Source of the DNA: Bacteroidota bacterium
GTDB taxonomy: Bacteria; Bacteroidota; Ignavibacteria; Ignavibacteriales; Ignavibacteriaceae
Assembly (NCBI GenBank): GCA_021815365.1
Contig: JAKAGZ010000025.1
Span: forward strand, 1-38,508
Reading direction: 5' to 3'
Length of the DNA: 38,508 nt
The notes below the pieces were generated by a model. That model was not told the DNA's origin, made no database searches, and was given only the letters and a program-made list of their open reading frames with translations. Below are positions 25,077 to 32,688 of this stretch, piece by piece (within the stretch, counting starts at the first letter, position 1; each line of letters opens with the position of its first letter). The translations under genes and the position numbers were made by a program.

Positions 25077-26408
25077 ATGATGATAAAAAAATCAAGAATA
25101 ATAATCCTGTTTCTCATTATTTCATTTCCAGTATTCGGGCAAAATAATGAAATTATCCAGAACGATAACAGCTTCTTAAATCGCTTCGGGTATAAAATAT
25201 CACTTTATAGCTTGAGTAAATTTGATTCTAACATTTTAAGGCTTACCTCAGGCAGCTCTGATTTATCAACTTCTGTATATCCTTCGGTAACTTTAGCGTA
25301 TCCGTTTTCAGCAAAGACTAAAATTACTGCACAGTATTTGTTTGGACTGGAAAAATATATCTCGACTACTTTTCTAAATACAAATTACAACAGAGTCGGA
25401 TTAAAATTAGATCATTACTTTCTGCCGATACTTAATGGACAGATCTATGGTTTTTATTTACACTCTAATCAACCGGATATATTAACTATAAGCCCTTCGA
25501 TTTACAGGTTTGCCACATTCGATCAGTATTCTGGTGCAGTAAAATTAAACTTGCTGAACAGCAACAATAATCTCTACAGCCTGGAATATTCATTAATCAA
25601 AAGGAACTATTCTCATCTTCTTACCCTTACGCTGGTAAAGCAGCAGGATATTACAAATTACGTTGCTCTTGGCTTTACTCATAAATTCAGCATTTACGAT
25701 CTCGCATATTTAAAGCTGGGTTTTATCAACAACAGCTCAAATAATTTTAATTACGATTACAAAAGACAATTCATCGATATTTTTTTTAGTCATAAATTCT
25801 ATCCTGAGTTTGAGCTTCAGTTTGAAGACCTGTTAAGCACATTAAATTTCAGTGGAAGAAAAATATTCCTCGATCCGAATACAACACGGAGCGATATTAT
25901 AAATACATTTATGATAGGATTAAAGAAAAAACTTACAGACAATATTTCCCTCAACCTGAATTATTATTTACAAAAAGATTTTTCTAACGACCAAAACAGG
26001 AAATTTCTCTCTAACTCTTTCCAGTTAGGCTTGTCAATGTCCTTTGGAAAAGACGCAAGCTATTCCCGAAGGGATGGATCCCCAGAAGACCAGAATTATT
26101 ACGACCAGCAGGACATTACAAACAGCCTTGAGATGAATAAGGAAATAATAACAGCCGAACGATATACAAACACAGGCTATCAATACCTTTTGAAAGCAAA
26201 TTATGACAAAGCCCTGGAATACAGCTTAAAAGCTATTGCATTGAAAAATAACATTGAGCAAGCTCATATAAATGCCGGCATAGCTTATTATAAATTGGGC
26301 AGGCACAGAGATGCAGTTGCAGAATGGGAAATTGCCTTAAAACTAAATCCCAAAAATATTAAGCTTAGTGCCTTAATTGAAAAAGCAAGGTCAGAACTAA
26401 ACTATTAG
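25077..26408 (+). CDS. Outer-membrane beta-barrel protein with C-terminal TPR repeats
   Basis: The 443-residue protein has a signal peptide (residues 1-22, ending FPVFG-Q). Residues about 30-335 show alternating Tyr/Phe/Leu strands separated by short turns, suggesting a barrel (e.g. KLNLLNSNNNLYSLEYSLIK, NISLNLNYYLQKD, FQLGLSMSFG). After a linker (SYSRRDGSPEDQNYYDQQD), residues 358-443 form two TPR units: YLLKANYDKALEYSLKAIAL and GIAYYKLGRHRDAVAEWEIAL, each ending in Asn/Pro-type turns. In synthase-dependent exopolysaccharide porins (PgaA, BcsC, AlgK/E) a TPR region is coupled to an OM barrel but precedes it; here the order is reversed. The last 30 bp of the gene belong to a 162-bp direct repeat. 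A small hairpin TCCCG/CGGGA lies upstream near 25030-25044. Confidence 0.72.
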   Translation: MMIKKSRIIILFLIISFPVFGQNNEIIQNDNSFLNRFGYKISLYSLSKFDSNILRLTSGSSDLSTSVYPSVTLAYPFSAKTKITAQYLFGLEKYISTTFLNTNYNRVGLKLDHYFLPILNGQIYGFYLHSNQPDILTISPSIYRFATFDQYSGAVKLNLLNSNNNLYSLEYSLIKRNYSHLLTLTLVKQQDITNYVALGFTHKFSIYDLAYLKLGFINNSSNNFNYDYKRQFIDIFFSHKFYPEFELQFEDLLSTLNFSGRKIFLDPNTTRSDIINTFMIGLKKKLTDNISLNLNYYLQKDFSNDQNRKFLSNSFQLGLSMSFGKDASYSRRDGSPEDQNYYDQQDITNSLEMNKEIITAERYTNTGYQYLLKANYDKALEYSLKAIALKNNIEQAHINAGIAYYKLGRHRDAVAEWEIALKLNPKNIKLSALIEKARSELNY

Positions 26409-26540
26409 TACTGTTCCTCTTCGCTGCTTTTATACGAATAAGCAGCGGAACATTAACTCTATAAATTGCAGTCGTGCATTGTGACTCACGGGGCGAAGCT
26501 GAGTTCAAGATAATGCAACTATAAAATCAACTGATTATTT
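26379..26540 (+). repeat. 162-bp direct repeat, copy 1
   Basis: This stretch covers the last 30 bp of the barrel-TPR gene and 132 bp behind it. It matches 28319-28479 at about 143 of 162 positions with one 1-nt gap. It includes an 8-bp hairpin CGCTGCTT/AAGCAGCG (26422-26447) that is decayed in copy 2. It also has a 48-bp core (26483-26530) that is identical in both copies and contains an ACTCA/TGAGT stem. Confidence 0.85.
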
Positions 26541-26728
26541 CCTTTGTTATTATTTTTCGAATTGAATTTTATTCGACTAAGGTCAGAATATGAATATAAG
26601 AATTCGGTTTGCGTCTAAATCTTTTTTTGACAATGTTCGAATTAACAATTTATTGAATTATAAAATGATAAAACGTTATAGTACAATAATTGTGGATAAA
26701 TTTTAGAAAACATTAAAAAGGCATAATT
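26541..26728. other. Leader region of the T9SS-protein gene
   Basis: Together with copy 1 of the direct repeat, this makes a 320-bp gene-free stretch after the barrel-TPR gene. It is strongly A/T-rich. A 38-codon ATG frame at 26590-26706 has no ribosome-binding site and a low-complexity product, so I do not call it. TTGACA at 26629-26634 exists but no well-spaced -10 follows. AAAAGG about 10 nt before the ATG may serve as the binding site. Confidence 0.4.
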
Positions 26729-28258
26729 ATGAAAAAATTTTTGTTACTAGTCGTTTTTTTATTCCTTCCTTTGGGTATTTCATACAGCCAGGTAAGTAAC
26801 CTTATATTTTGGGGGCAGACCGGCAATTTCAGCAGAGCTTCGGGTGATACTGTAAGCTGGAGCTATAATGTGCCAAACCCGGGAGACACTACATTAATAG
26901 AATTCTGGATTGATGCTGATGGCAGTGGAACAATCAATACGGGCGATGTACTTTGGAATTATTTTATACAGATTGACGGAGACAGTGTTGGCAGTAATGG
27001 TCCTCCCGATATTGATGGCAAGGCTAATGGATCGGTCTCTTTCAAACAAAAAGTTGGATTAGCACCAGGCAAATATGTTGCCTTATTTAAGAATCATGGT
27101 TTCTACACGACAAGGGCTGGGGTGGTTACTGCACTTGTTTCACCAACTTTTACAATATCCGGTCACATAACAGTTCCTACCGGATATAGTTCGCAAAACA
27201 TTGTATTAGATCTTCTTCAGTTCAAACACGGTCGGATGTTCTGGACTGCACTTACAGATGCAAGCGGCAATTTTACAATTTCCATGGACTCAGATACTTC
27301 AGGTAATCCGTGGGGACTTATAATTGACAACGGGTTCATCTTTGGAGCTTCTGTTATTTCGCCGGATAGGATTATGCTGACACTAGACAAAGGAGTAAAA
27401 ACATCCTATACAGGGAATAATTTTACAGTTACTTCTGCTGATGCCGAAATAAGCGGTACATTAAGAGGAGAGGACGGAAATCCATTTGTCAACGCTGATG
27501 CATATCTGACTAACGGTGGTAGTTTAAACAGATATACTAAGACTGATACGGCCGGAGTATTTCATTTAGGATTGCTTACAAGTGAATTACCACAGACAAA
27601 TTTGAGCCTTGGCTCAGGCGATATGCAAGATACAACGATTGTATCAGCTACTTACCGCTTTGCGAATGTAACTTCCGGAAATAAACTGACTCATGATCTT
27701 ACTATTTTTAAAGTTAATTCTACTATAACGGGTCAGGTAACTTTTGATAATAACCCGGGTGGTCCGGGATTTCCATTATGGGCTGAAAATTCTGATACCG
27801 GACAAGTTCAAACATTTACAGGCAGCAACGGGAATTTCAAATTTTATGTAAGCAATAAAATTTTTAATTACAAGATACAGGTTAACATACCTCAGGGATA
27901 CAGTTATAATGGAGTAACGGCTCACGCAGGCGACACAAATGTGAAGGTTAACCTGACGACAACTGATGTAAAACAAATAAGCTCTGATATTCCAAAGGCT
28001 TTTGCTTTATTACAGAATTTCCCGAATCCGTTTAATCCTGCAACACAGATTCAATATGATATTCCCAAAACCTCTTATGTTCATTTGGTTGTTTACAACC
28101 TGTTGGGACAGCAGGTCAAAGAACTGGTTAGCAGCCAGCAAGCTCCGGGAAAATATTCTGTGACCTTCGATGGAGCTGGCTTTTCAAGCGGAATATATAT
28201 CTATAGTATTCAGGCAGGAAGTTTTGCCCAAAGTAAAAAATTAATTTTGCTGAAATAA
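26729..28258 (+). CDS. Secreted protein with T9SS (Por) C-terminal sorting domain
   Basis: The 509-residue protein has a signal peptide (residues 1-20, ending ISYS-Q). About 25-140 is a beta-rich domain (GDTVSWSYNVPNPGDTTLIEFWIDADGSG). Three carboxypeptidase-regulatory-like beta-sandwich units follow (TFTISGHITVP..., DAEISGTLRGEDGNPFVNADAYLT..., STITGQVTFDNNPGG...), each with the pattern of a modifiable extracellular Ig-like fold. Residues about 421-509 are a type A sorting domain: ALLQNFPNPFNPATQIQYDIP, VYNLLGQQVKEL, GIYIYSIQAG and a final KKLILLK. Such proteins cross the outer membrane by the type IX system and are anchored to the surface or released. No enzymatic domain is seen, so a structural or adhesive role is plausible. 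The gene and its terminator sit exactly between two direct repeats. Confidence 0.88.
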   Translation: MKKFLLLVVFLFLPLGISYSQVSNLIFWGQTGNFSRASGDTVSWSYNVPNPGDTTLIEFWIDADGSGTINTGDVLWNYFIQIDGDSVGSNGPPDIDGKANGSVSFKQKVGLAPGKYVALFKNHGFYTTRAGVVTALVSPTFTISGHITVPTGYSSQNIVLDLLQFKHGRMFWTALTDASGNFTISMDSDTSGNPWGLIIDNGFIFGASVISPDRIMLTLDKGVKTSYTGNNFTVTSADAEISGTLRGEDGNPFVNADAYLTNGGSLNRYTKTDTAGVFHLGLLTSELPQTNLSLGSGDMQDTTIVSATYRFANVTSGNKLTHDLTIFKVNSTITGQVTFDNNPGGPGFPLWAENSDTGQVQTFTGSNGNFKFYVSNKIFNYKIQVNIPQGYSYNGVTAHAGDTNVKVNLTTTDVKQISSDIPKAFALLQNFPNPFNPATQIQYDIPKTSYVHLVVYNLLGQQVKELVSSQQAPGKYSVTFDGAGFSSGIYIYSIQAGSFAQSKKLILLK

Positions 28259-28283
28259 CCTGTAACCAGATGATTATAAAATT

Positions 28284-28314
28284 AAAAAGTGCCCCGCTTA
28301 TCGGGGCACTTTTT
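28284..28314 (+). terminator. Strong intrinsic terminator
   Basis: AAAAAGTGCCCCG (28284-28296) and CGGGGCACTTTTT (28302-28314) form a perfect 13-bp stem with a CTTAT loop and a T-tract. It lies 26 bp after the stop of the T9SS-protein gene and just before the second direct repeat, so it insulates that gene from the glycosyltransferase. Confidence 0.92.
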
Positions 28315-28318
28315 AATA

Positions 28319-28479
28319 GAAAAAACAAGGTCAGAATTAAACTAATAGTACCGTTCCACTCCGCTGCATCTATACGAATAAGCAGTAAAACATTAACTCT
28401 ATAGAGTGCAGTGTACATCGAGACTCACGGGGCGAAGCTGAGTTCAAGATAATGCAACTATAAAATCAATTAATTATTT
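28319..28479 (+). repeat. 162-bp direct repeat, copy 2
   Basis: This is the counterpart of 26379-26540. It begins with a non-coding relic of the end of the barrel-TPR gene (matching its last 30 bp with three changes). The 48-bp identical core lies at 28422-28469, 45 bp before the predicted glycosyltransferase start. The CGCTGC hairpin is degraded here, while the core is untouched. Confidence 0.85.
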
Positions 28480-28514
28480 TTTACTAAGGGTTTTTTAATT
28501 AATAATCTACCACC

Positions 28515-30308
28515 TTGAATATCCTGATGACATTATCCCAGCTTGAGGTTACTGGGGCAGAAGTATATGCAGTTTCAATTGCTGATCAACTGATCAGTAA
28601 TGGGCATAAGGTATTTATTTTATCCGATACTTTAACAAAGCCTACAACTGCAAATTATATATCTGTCCCGTTTTCCAAGAGAACAATATATCACCGCATA
28701 AAGAATATTTTATTTTTAATAAAATTTATTAATTCGAATGATATTCAAATCATACACGCTCATTCGCGCGCCTCTGCCTGGGTTTCCTGTTTAGCAGGAG
28801 GGATCTGCAATATACCTGTAATCACAACAGTACACGGAAGACAGGCAACACATCTTTCAAGAAAAATTTTCCCCGCTTTTGGTTTTTACATTGTCGCAGT
28901 TTGTGAAATGGTAAAACAGCAGCTTATTCAAGAATTAAAAATCAATGAAGGAAAAATTGAAGTGCTGAGAAACGGATTTAATATCGAAGAGAAGAGGGAA
29001 AACTCTGTTAATAACTCACAGCAAATAGTCACAATACTAACCAGGCTTACAGGGCCTAAAGGAGAATTAGCTTTTAAACTATTGGAACTTGTACAAAAAA
29101 ATTTAGCTGACTTTCAGGGCATTGAATTCAGAGTCGTAGGAGGACAAAATTTACCAGAACATTTCAAACAGTTCAAAGAAAATTTCAGATTCTTAGGTTA
29201 TGTTGAATCCCCAGAGAAATATATTGCAGAATCATCAGTAGTAATAGGCTCCGGCAGAGCTGCTGCCGAATCGCTGCTTATGAACAAGCCCACAATAGCA
29301 ATTGGTGAAGCCTGCTCAATAGGGCTGATTACTCTAAGTAACATTGAGCTTGCTATAAAAACAAATTTCGGTGATACAGATGAATCTGAAAGAAACTTTG
29401 ACTTTAATAAAATACTAAATGATCTGAAAACGGCGTTAACAGTAACGAATTGTGACCCCATGGTCTGTGAAAAATTAAAAATGGAATATGATCTCACACG
29501 AATAACAAAGAGACTGGAGTATATTTACCGAAGCGTTATCGTAAAATATTATCACAAAGAAATTCCTGTAATAATGTATCACAGCATAGCTGATAACAAT
29601 AAAAACGCAGGCAAACACGGCATTTATGTTACCAAGGAACTATTCGAAACTCATCTTCATTATCTTCATTCAAAAGGTTACCAGACTCTTTACTTCAGCG
29701 ACTTAAAAAAAATTATTGATTCAGCTATCAGGGGAAAATATATCCTCATCACTTTTGATGACGGCTACGAAGATAACTATTATAATGCTCTGCCTGTGCT
29801 TAAAAAATATAATATGAAGGCAACGGTATTTTTAGTTGCTGATAAAACATATAATGAGTGGGACTGCAAAAATCCCGGCGATGTTGAATATAAGCTGCTT
29901 GACAAAAATCTTATCAATAAGATGGCAAACGAAGGAATAATGTTTGGCTCGCACACGCTGAGTCACCCAGATTTAACTTTACTTAACCGCAGCGATATTG
30001 CAAAAGAGATAAGTGAATCGAAGAAAATCTTAGAAGAAAAAGTGGGCAGAGAAATTACTGCTTTTGCGTATCCTTATGGTAAGCTGAATGCAGAAGTTAA
30101 ATCTGCTGTGAGAAATGCCGGTTATCAATTTGGTATCGCAACAGACAGCGGTCCACTGGCTATACACGAAGATTTTTTTGAAATACGCCGAATTATAATT
30201 TTCCCCAATACAAATCTTTCAGGATTCAAGAGGAAGATAAACGGAAATTATACTTTTAAGAGAGTTAAAAGAAATAAACAAAATTACCCGCTCGTTCACC
30301 AGCCTTAG
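28515..30308 (+). CDS. GT4 glycosyltransferase fused to NodB-type polysaccharide deacetylase
   Basis: The 597-residue two-domain protein is read from TTG 28515 (MNILMTLSQLEVTGAEVYAV), because the ATG at 28527 would remove the first Rossmann strand; no Shine-Dalgarno decides this. Residues 1-340 are a GT-B fold transferase: VTGAEVYA glycine region, IIHAHSR, VITTVHGRQ and the C-terminal GSGRAAAESLLMNKPTIAIGE (GT4-type donor site). Residues 348-597 are a CE4/NodB deacetylase: PVIMYHSI, catalytic TFDDGYED (Asp415, metal ligand Asp416), metal ligands His480/His484 (SHTLSHPDL), AYPYG (518-522). There is no signal peptide or membrane segment, so it is probably cytoplasmic and makes then trims an N-acetylated sugar or glycan intermediate. 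Fusion of these two activities is uncommon. Confidence 0.87.
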   Translation: MNILMTLSQLEVTGAEVYAVSIADQLISNGHKVFILSDTLTKPTTANYISVPFSKRTIYHRIKNILFLIKFINSNDIQIIHAHSRASAWVSCLAGGICNIPVITTVHGRQATHLSRKIFPAFGFYIVAVCEMVKQQLIQELKINEGKIEVLRNGFNIEEKRENSVNNSQQIVTILTRLTGPKGELAFKLLELVQKNLADFQGIEFRVVGGQNLPEHFKQFKENFRFLGYVESPEKYIAESSVVIGSGRAAAESLLMNKPTIAIGEACSIGLITLSNIELAIKTNFGDTDESERNFDFNKILNDLKTALTVTNCDPMVCEKLKMEYDLTRITKRLEYIYRSVIVKYYHKEIPVIMYHSIADNNKNAGKHGIYVTKELFETHLHYLHSKGYQTLYFSDLKKIIDSAIRGKYILITFDDGYEDNYYNALPVLKKYNMKATVFLVADKTYNEWDCKNPGDVEYKLLDKNLINKMANEGIMFGSHTLSHPDLTLLNRSDIAKEISESKKILEEKVGREITAFAYPYGKLNAEVKSAVRNAGYQFGIATDSGPLAIHEDFFEIRRIIIFPNTNLSGFKRKINGNYTFKRVKRNKQNYPLVHQP

Positions 30309-30562
30309 GTTACATCATATTTAAACTCGACATCCTTAGCTTTTGGGGAATGCGTACAAGAATTATAAGATAAGACTGAACTGAATTAATCATTCTTTCC
30401 CCATTTAAACAGAAAGAAATTGTGAGATGGCATATTTTCAAAATAAATATTCCTGAGTTATTTGAGTAAAAAATATTTATTAAAAACAGCCATCTCTTTC
30501 ACATTATTTTTCAGAGCAAGTTAATTATTAAGGATAACCAAAATCAGAAAAATCAGCATTTT
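30309..30562. other. Convergent intergenic region with large hairpin
   Basis: This 254-bp stretch lies between convergent genes. It contains no gene that I can support. A two-part inverted repeat occupies 30424-30496 and is listed separately. Confidence 0.5.
30424..30496. repeat. Two-tier inverted repeat / stem-loop element
   Basis: The outer arms GAGATGGC (30424-30431) and GCCATCTC (30489-30496) and the inner arms AATAAATATT (30442-30451) and AATATTTATT (30472-30481) pair perfectly, giving a 73-nt nested hairpin with internal loops of 10 and 7 nt. It lacks a T-tract directly after the outer stem, so it is not a standard terminator. It could be a bidirectional RNA 3'-end structure or a small mobile-element relic. 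Confidence 0.5.
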
Positions 30563-31075
30563 CTAATCATTATCCTGTTCATCTGATTTTTTGCCAAGTT
30601 CGTGAGTCTTTTCAATCTTCCCTTTGGAGTTACAAATTACTTCATACTCGTTCTTGCCTGACTTAATTGTAACTTCATAAGTGGTCACAGAATTACGAAC
30701 ATTCTTTTCACCGCGTATGAACGTGTGATTTTTATACTTTGCTTCGATTGATTTTTTTACAAAACCAGGAATAGTTTCAGCAGTCAATCTTTCCTCAATT
30801 TCTTTTATTTTTCCTTCTTTTGTAAAAAGCAGGTCTCGCCTTACGTTTCCGTCCTTGCTTTCAATCTCAAAGTAAGCAACGCCTTTTTCAGTTTCCTTTG
30901 CAGTACCAAGAATTTTAGCATTCGGGTATTCGCTGTGAAATGCTTTTGCTACCGCCGGCGGAAGATCTTTCTCTTTAATTTTTACTTCCTGTCCGAAAAC
31001 ATTAGAGCCTGATGTTAAAAGAATAAAAACAGCTGCTGCTGCAAAAAATGAAATTTTTGATTTGATCGTAATCAT
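30563..31075 (-). CDS. Exported PepSY-like protein
   Basis: I start at the internal ATG at 31075 (170 residues), preceded by AAGGAGA, rather than the in-frame start 54 nt upstream. Residues 1-28 are a signal peptide (ending SGSNVFG-Q). The mature region has two similar halves of PepSY-like/DUF2874 character: LPPAVAKAFHSEYPNAKILGTAKETEKGVAYFEIES (helix, then paired strands) and IPGFVKKSIEAKYKNHTFIRGEKNVRNSVTTYEVTI, each followed by a GKI-type turn (KEGKIKEIEE, SKGKIEKTHE). Small periplasmic PepSY-like proteins are common in Bacteroidota; some inhibit proteases or are induced by envelope signals, but this one has no defined function. The C terminus is charged (KKSDEQDND). Transcribed divergently from the GT9 gene. 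Confidence 0.8.
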   Translation of the reverse strand: MITIKSKISFFAAAAVFILLTSGSNVFGQEVKIKEKDLPPAVAKAFHSEYPNAKILGTAKETEKGVAYFEIESKDGNVRRDLLFTKEGKIKEIEERLTAETIPGFVKKSIEAKYKNHTFIRGEKNVRNSVTTYEVTIKSGKNEYEVICNSKGKIEKTHELGKKSDEQDND

Positions 31076-31329
31076 TTTATTTCTCCTTTTTAGTTTAATA
31101 ATAATTACTGTAGTAAAACTAACCGGCAAAAATGAAAATAAGATGAAAACAGGGGGAAAAAATTACACTGCTAAAACGGAACTATTTCTCCTGCTAAAAT
31201 GTAGTAGCCTTTGTGTCAACAGGAACTGGTTTACTTTGAAAAGGTTCTTAACAATAACATAACAGCTACTTAATGATTCGTTAACATTTGCACCTTTTGA
31301 TGATATTATATTTGGACAAAAACAATTCT

Positions 31330-32688
31330 ATGAATAAGGAAATACAATTCAACAGGCTCTTTCATTTAACCAGTATTGTAACTGACGTTTTCCCAAATTC
31401 CGGTGGAAAAATTCTTGATATTATTTTCGGCAGCCTGCTTGGCAATACTATCATTTCGAAAACACTTGACTTATCAAATAAAAGGAAGCTCAAAAAAATT
31501 AACAGGTTCAGAAAATTTCTTGTTGTTTCAGACCTGAATATTGGCGATGCTATAATCGCCTCGTGCGGAGTTTCAACTCTTAAAAAAATCTTCCCACATT
31601 CTGAAATTGATTTTGTAATCAAGAAATCAGCCGGAAGCCTGGTTAAGGGAAATCCTGATATTTCGGATCTGTTTGCTGTTTATAACGGAGCGCCTTATCC
31701 TTCAGATAATGATCTCTCGATGCTGGTAAAAATCGCTGACAGAAAAGATTATGATATGATTATCAATTTCAGCCCGATGATCTCTGATAAAATTTTCAAT
31801 AAGAAAAATGTCATCAATTATTCTTCACTGGCTTCTGAATTGGTAAGGAATGAAACCTCGGGAAATTCTCTGAATAATATCTGTTACCTCACAAGTAATT
31901 TTATCGGAAATATTTTCGATAATATTTCAGCACCTGACAAGAACCAAGATTTCAAAGGAGCAAATATATATCTTTCAGACGAAGCAATAGAAAAAGCGGA
32001 AATGTTCTTATCAAAGTATGACGTAACTGCAGATAAACCGGTTATTATGTTTAACCCGGATGCGTCTGCGAGATTTACACGAATGCCTTTCAATCTGCAG
32101 ATCAATCTGCTGAAAAGATTTTCAGATCTTGACTTTACTATTTTATTAGGCTCAGGGCATGTAGAAAAATTTATCGAGTACAAACTTCTGGATAAATTAT
32201 ATACTGTCAATGGTAAAAAAATTATTATTGTCCCTTACGAAATAGAACTTGATGCTTATGCTGCTTTGATTGATCAATCAGATATATTCATTACAGGCGA
32301 TACGGGACCGCTGCACATAGCAGCAGCGCGAAAATTTTCCCGATCAACCGGCGAAAGCCTCAGAAACAGAACAGCAGTATTTTCAATCTTCGGCAGCACA
32401 CCGCCGCGTGTTTATGGCTATGACTCAAAGACGCCCGGGTTTTTTGCAGCAAACCAGGATGCACCTTCCAGAACTTTTATTGCGAATAGTAAATGCCGGA
32501 ATATTACCTGCATAAATAAAGTTGCAAAGACCTGCAGCGAAGTTTTGTGCTTTCAGCCGCTTGACGTTGATGAAATTATTTTTGAAGCTCTCAGTTACAT
32601 TGCCACAATACAAAAACAAAAAGACCTCGCAAAAATTACTGCTCAGTATGAGCCAGATATTTTCTTAACCCCGGTTTTTGACAGATGA
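31330..32688 (+). CDS. GT9-family glycosyltransferase (heptosyltransferase-like)
   Basis: I prefer ATG 31330 (452 residues) over the TTG at 31288; neither has a Shine-Dalgarno. The protein has the GT-B fold of ADP-heptose:LPS heptosyltransferases. The N-terminal RKFLVVSDLNIGDAIIASCGVSTLKKIFPHSEIDFVI matches the family's nucleotide-independent acceptor domain. The C-terminal VIMFNPDASARFTRMP, FTILLGSGH and DIFITGDTGPLHIAAA carry the donor-site D-T-G-P-x-H motif. A short Cys-containing C-terminal segment (CRNITCINKVAKTCSEVLCF) resembles that of some family members. It probably adds a sugar to LPS or another envelope glycan on the cytoplasmic side. The stop overlaps the LysE-type gene by 4 bp (ATGA). 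Confidence 0.85.
   Translation: MNKEIQFNRLFHLTSIVTDVFPNSGGKILDIIFGSLLGNTIISKTLDLSNKRKLKKINRFRKFLVVSDLNIGDAIIASCGVSTLKKIFPHSEIDFVIKKSAGSLVKGNPDISDLFAVYNGAPYPSDNDLSMLVKIADRKDYDMIINFSPMISDKIFNKKNVINYSSLASELVRNETSGNSLNNICYLTSNFIGNIFDNISAPDKNQDFKGANIYLSDEAIEKAEMFLSKYDVTADKPVIMFNPDASARFTRMPFNLQINLLKRFSDLDFTILLGSGHVEKFIEYKLLDKLYTVNGKKIIIVPYEIELDAYAALIDQSDIFITGDTGPLHIAAARKFSRSTGESLRNRTAVFSIFGSTPPRVYGYDSKTPGFFAANQDAPSRTFIANSKCRNITCINKVAKTCSEVLCFQPLDVDEIIFEALSYIATIQKQKDLAKITAQYEPDIFLTPVFDR

Noticed and set aside
26483-26530. Resemblance of the repeat core (GGGGCG..GCTGAG..GATAATGC) to a TPP riboswitch
   Set aside because: The words look alike, but the element is far too short, the helices of the TPP aptamer cannot be formed, and no thiamine gene follows.
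26590-26706. 38-codon ORF just before the T9SS-protein gene
   Set aside because: No Shine-Dalgarno and low-complexity product in A/T-rich DNA; a chance frame of this length is expected.
31062-31262. 66-codon + strand ORF upstream of the GT9 gene
   Set aside because: It overlaps the well-supported start and ribosome-binding site of the PepSY-like gene on the other strand and has no family features.
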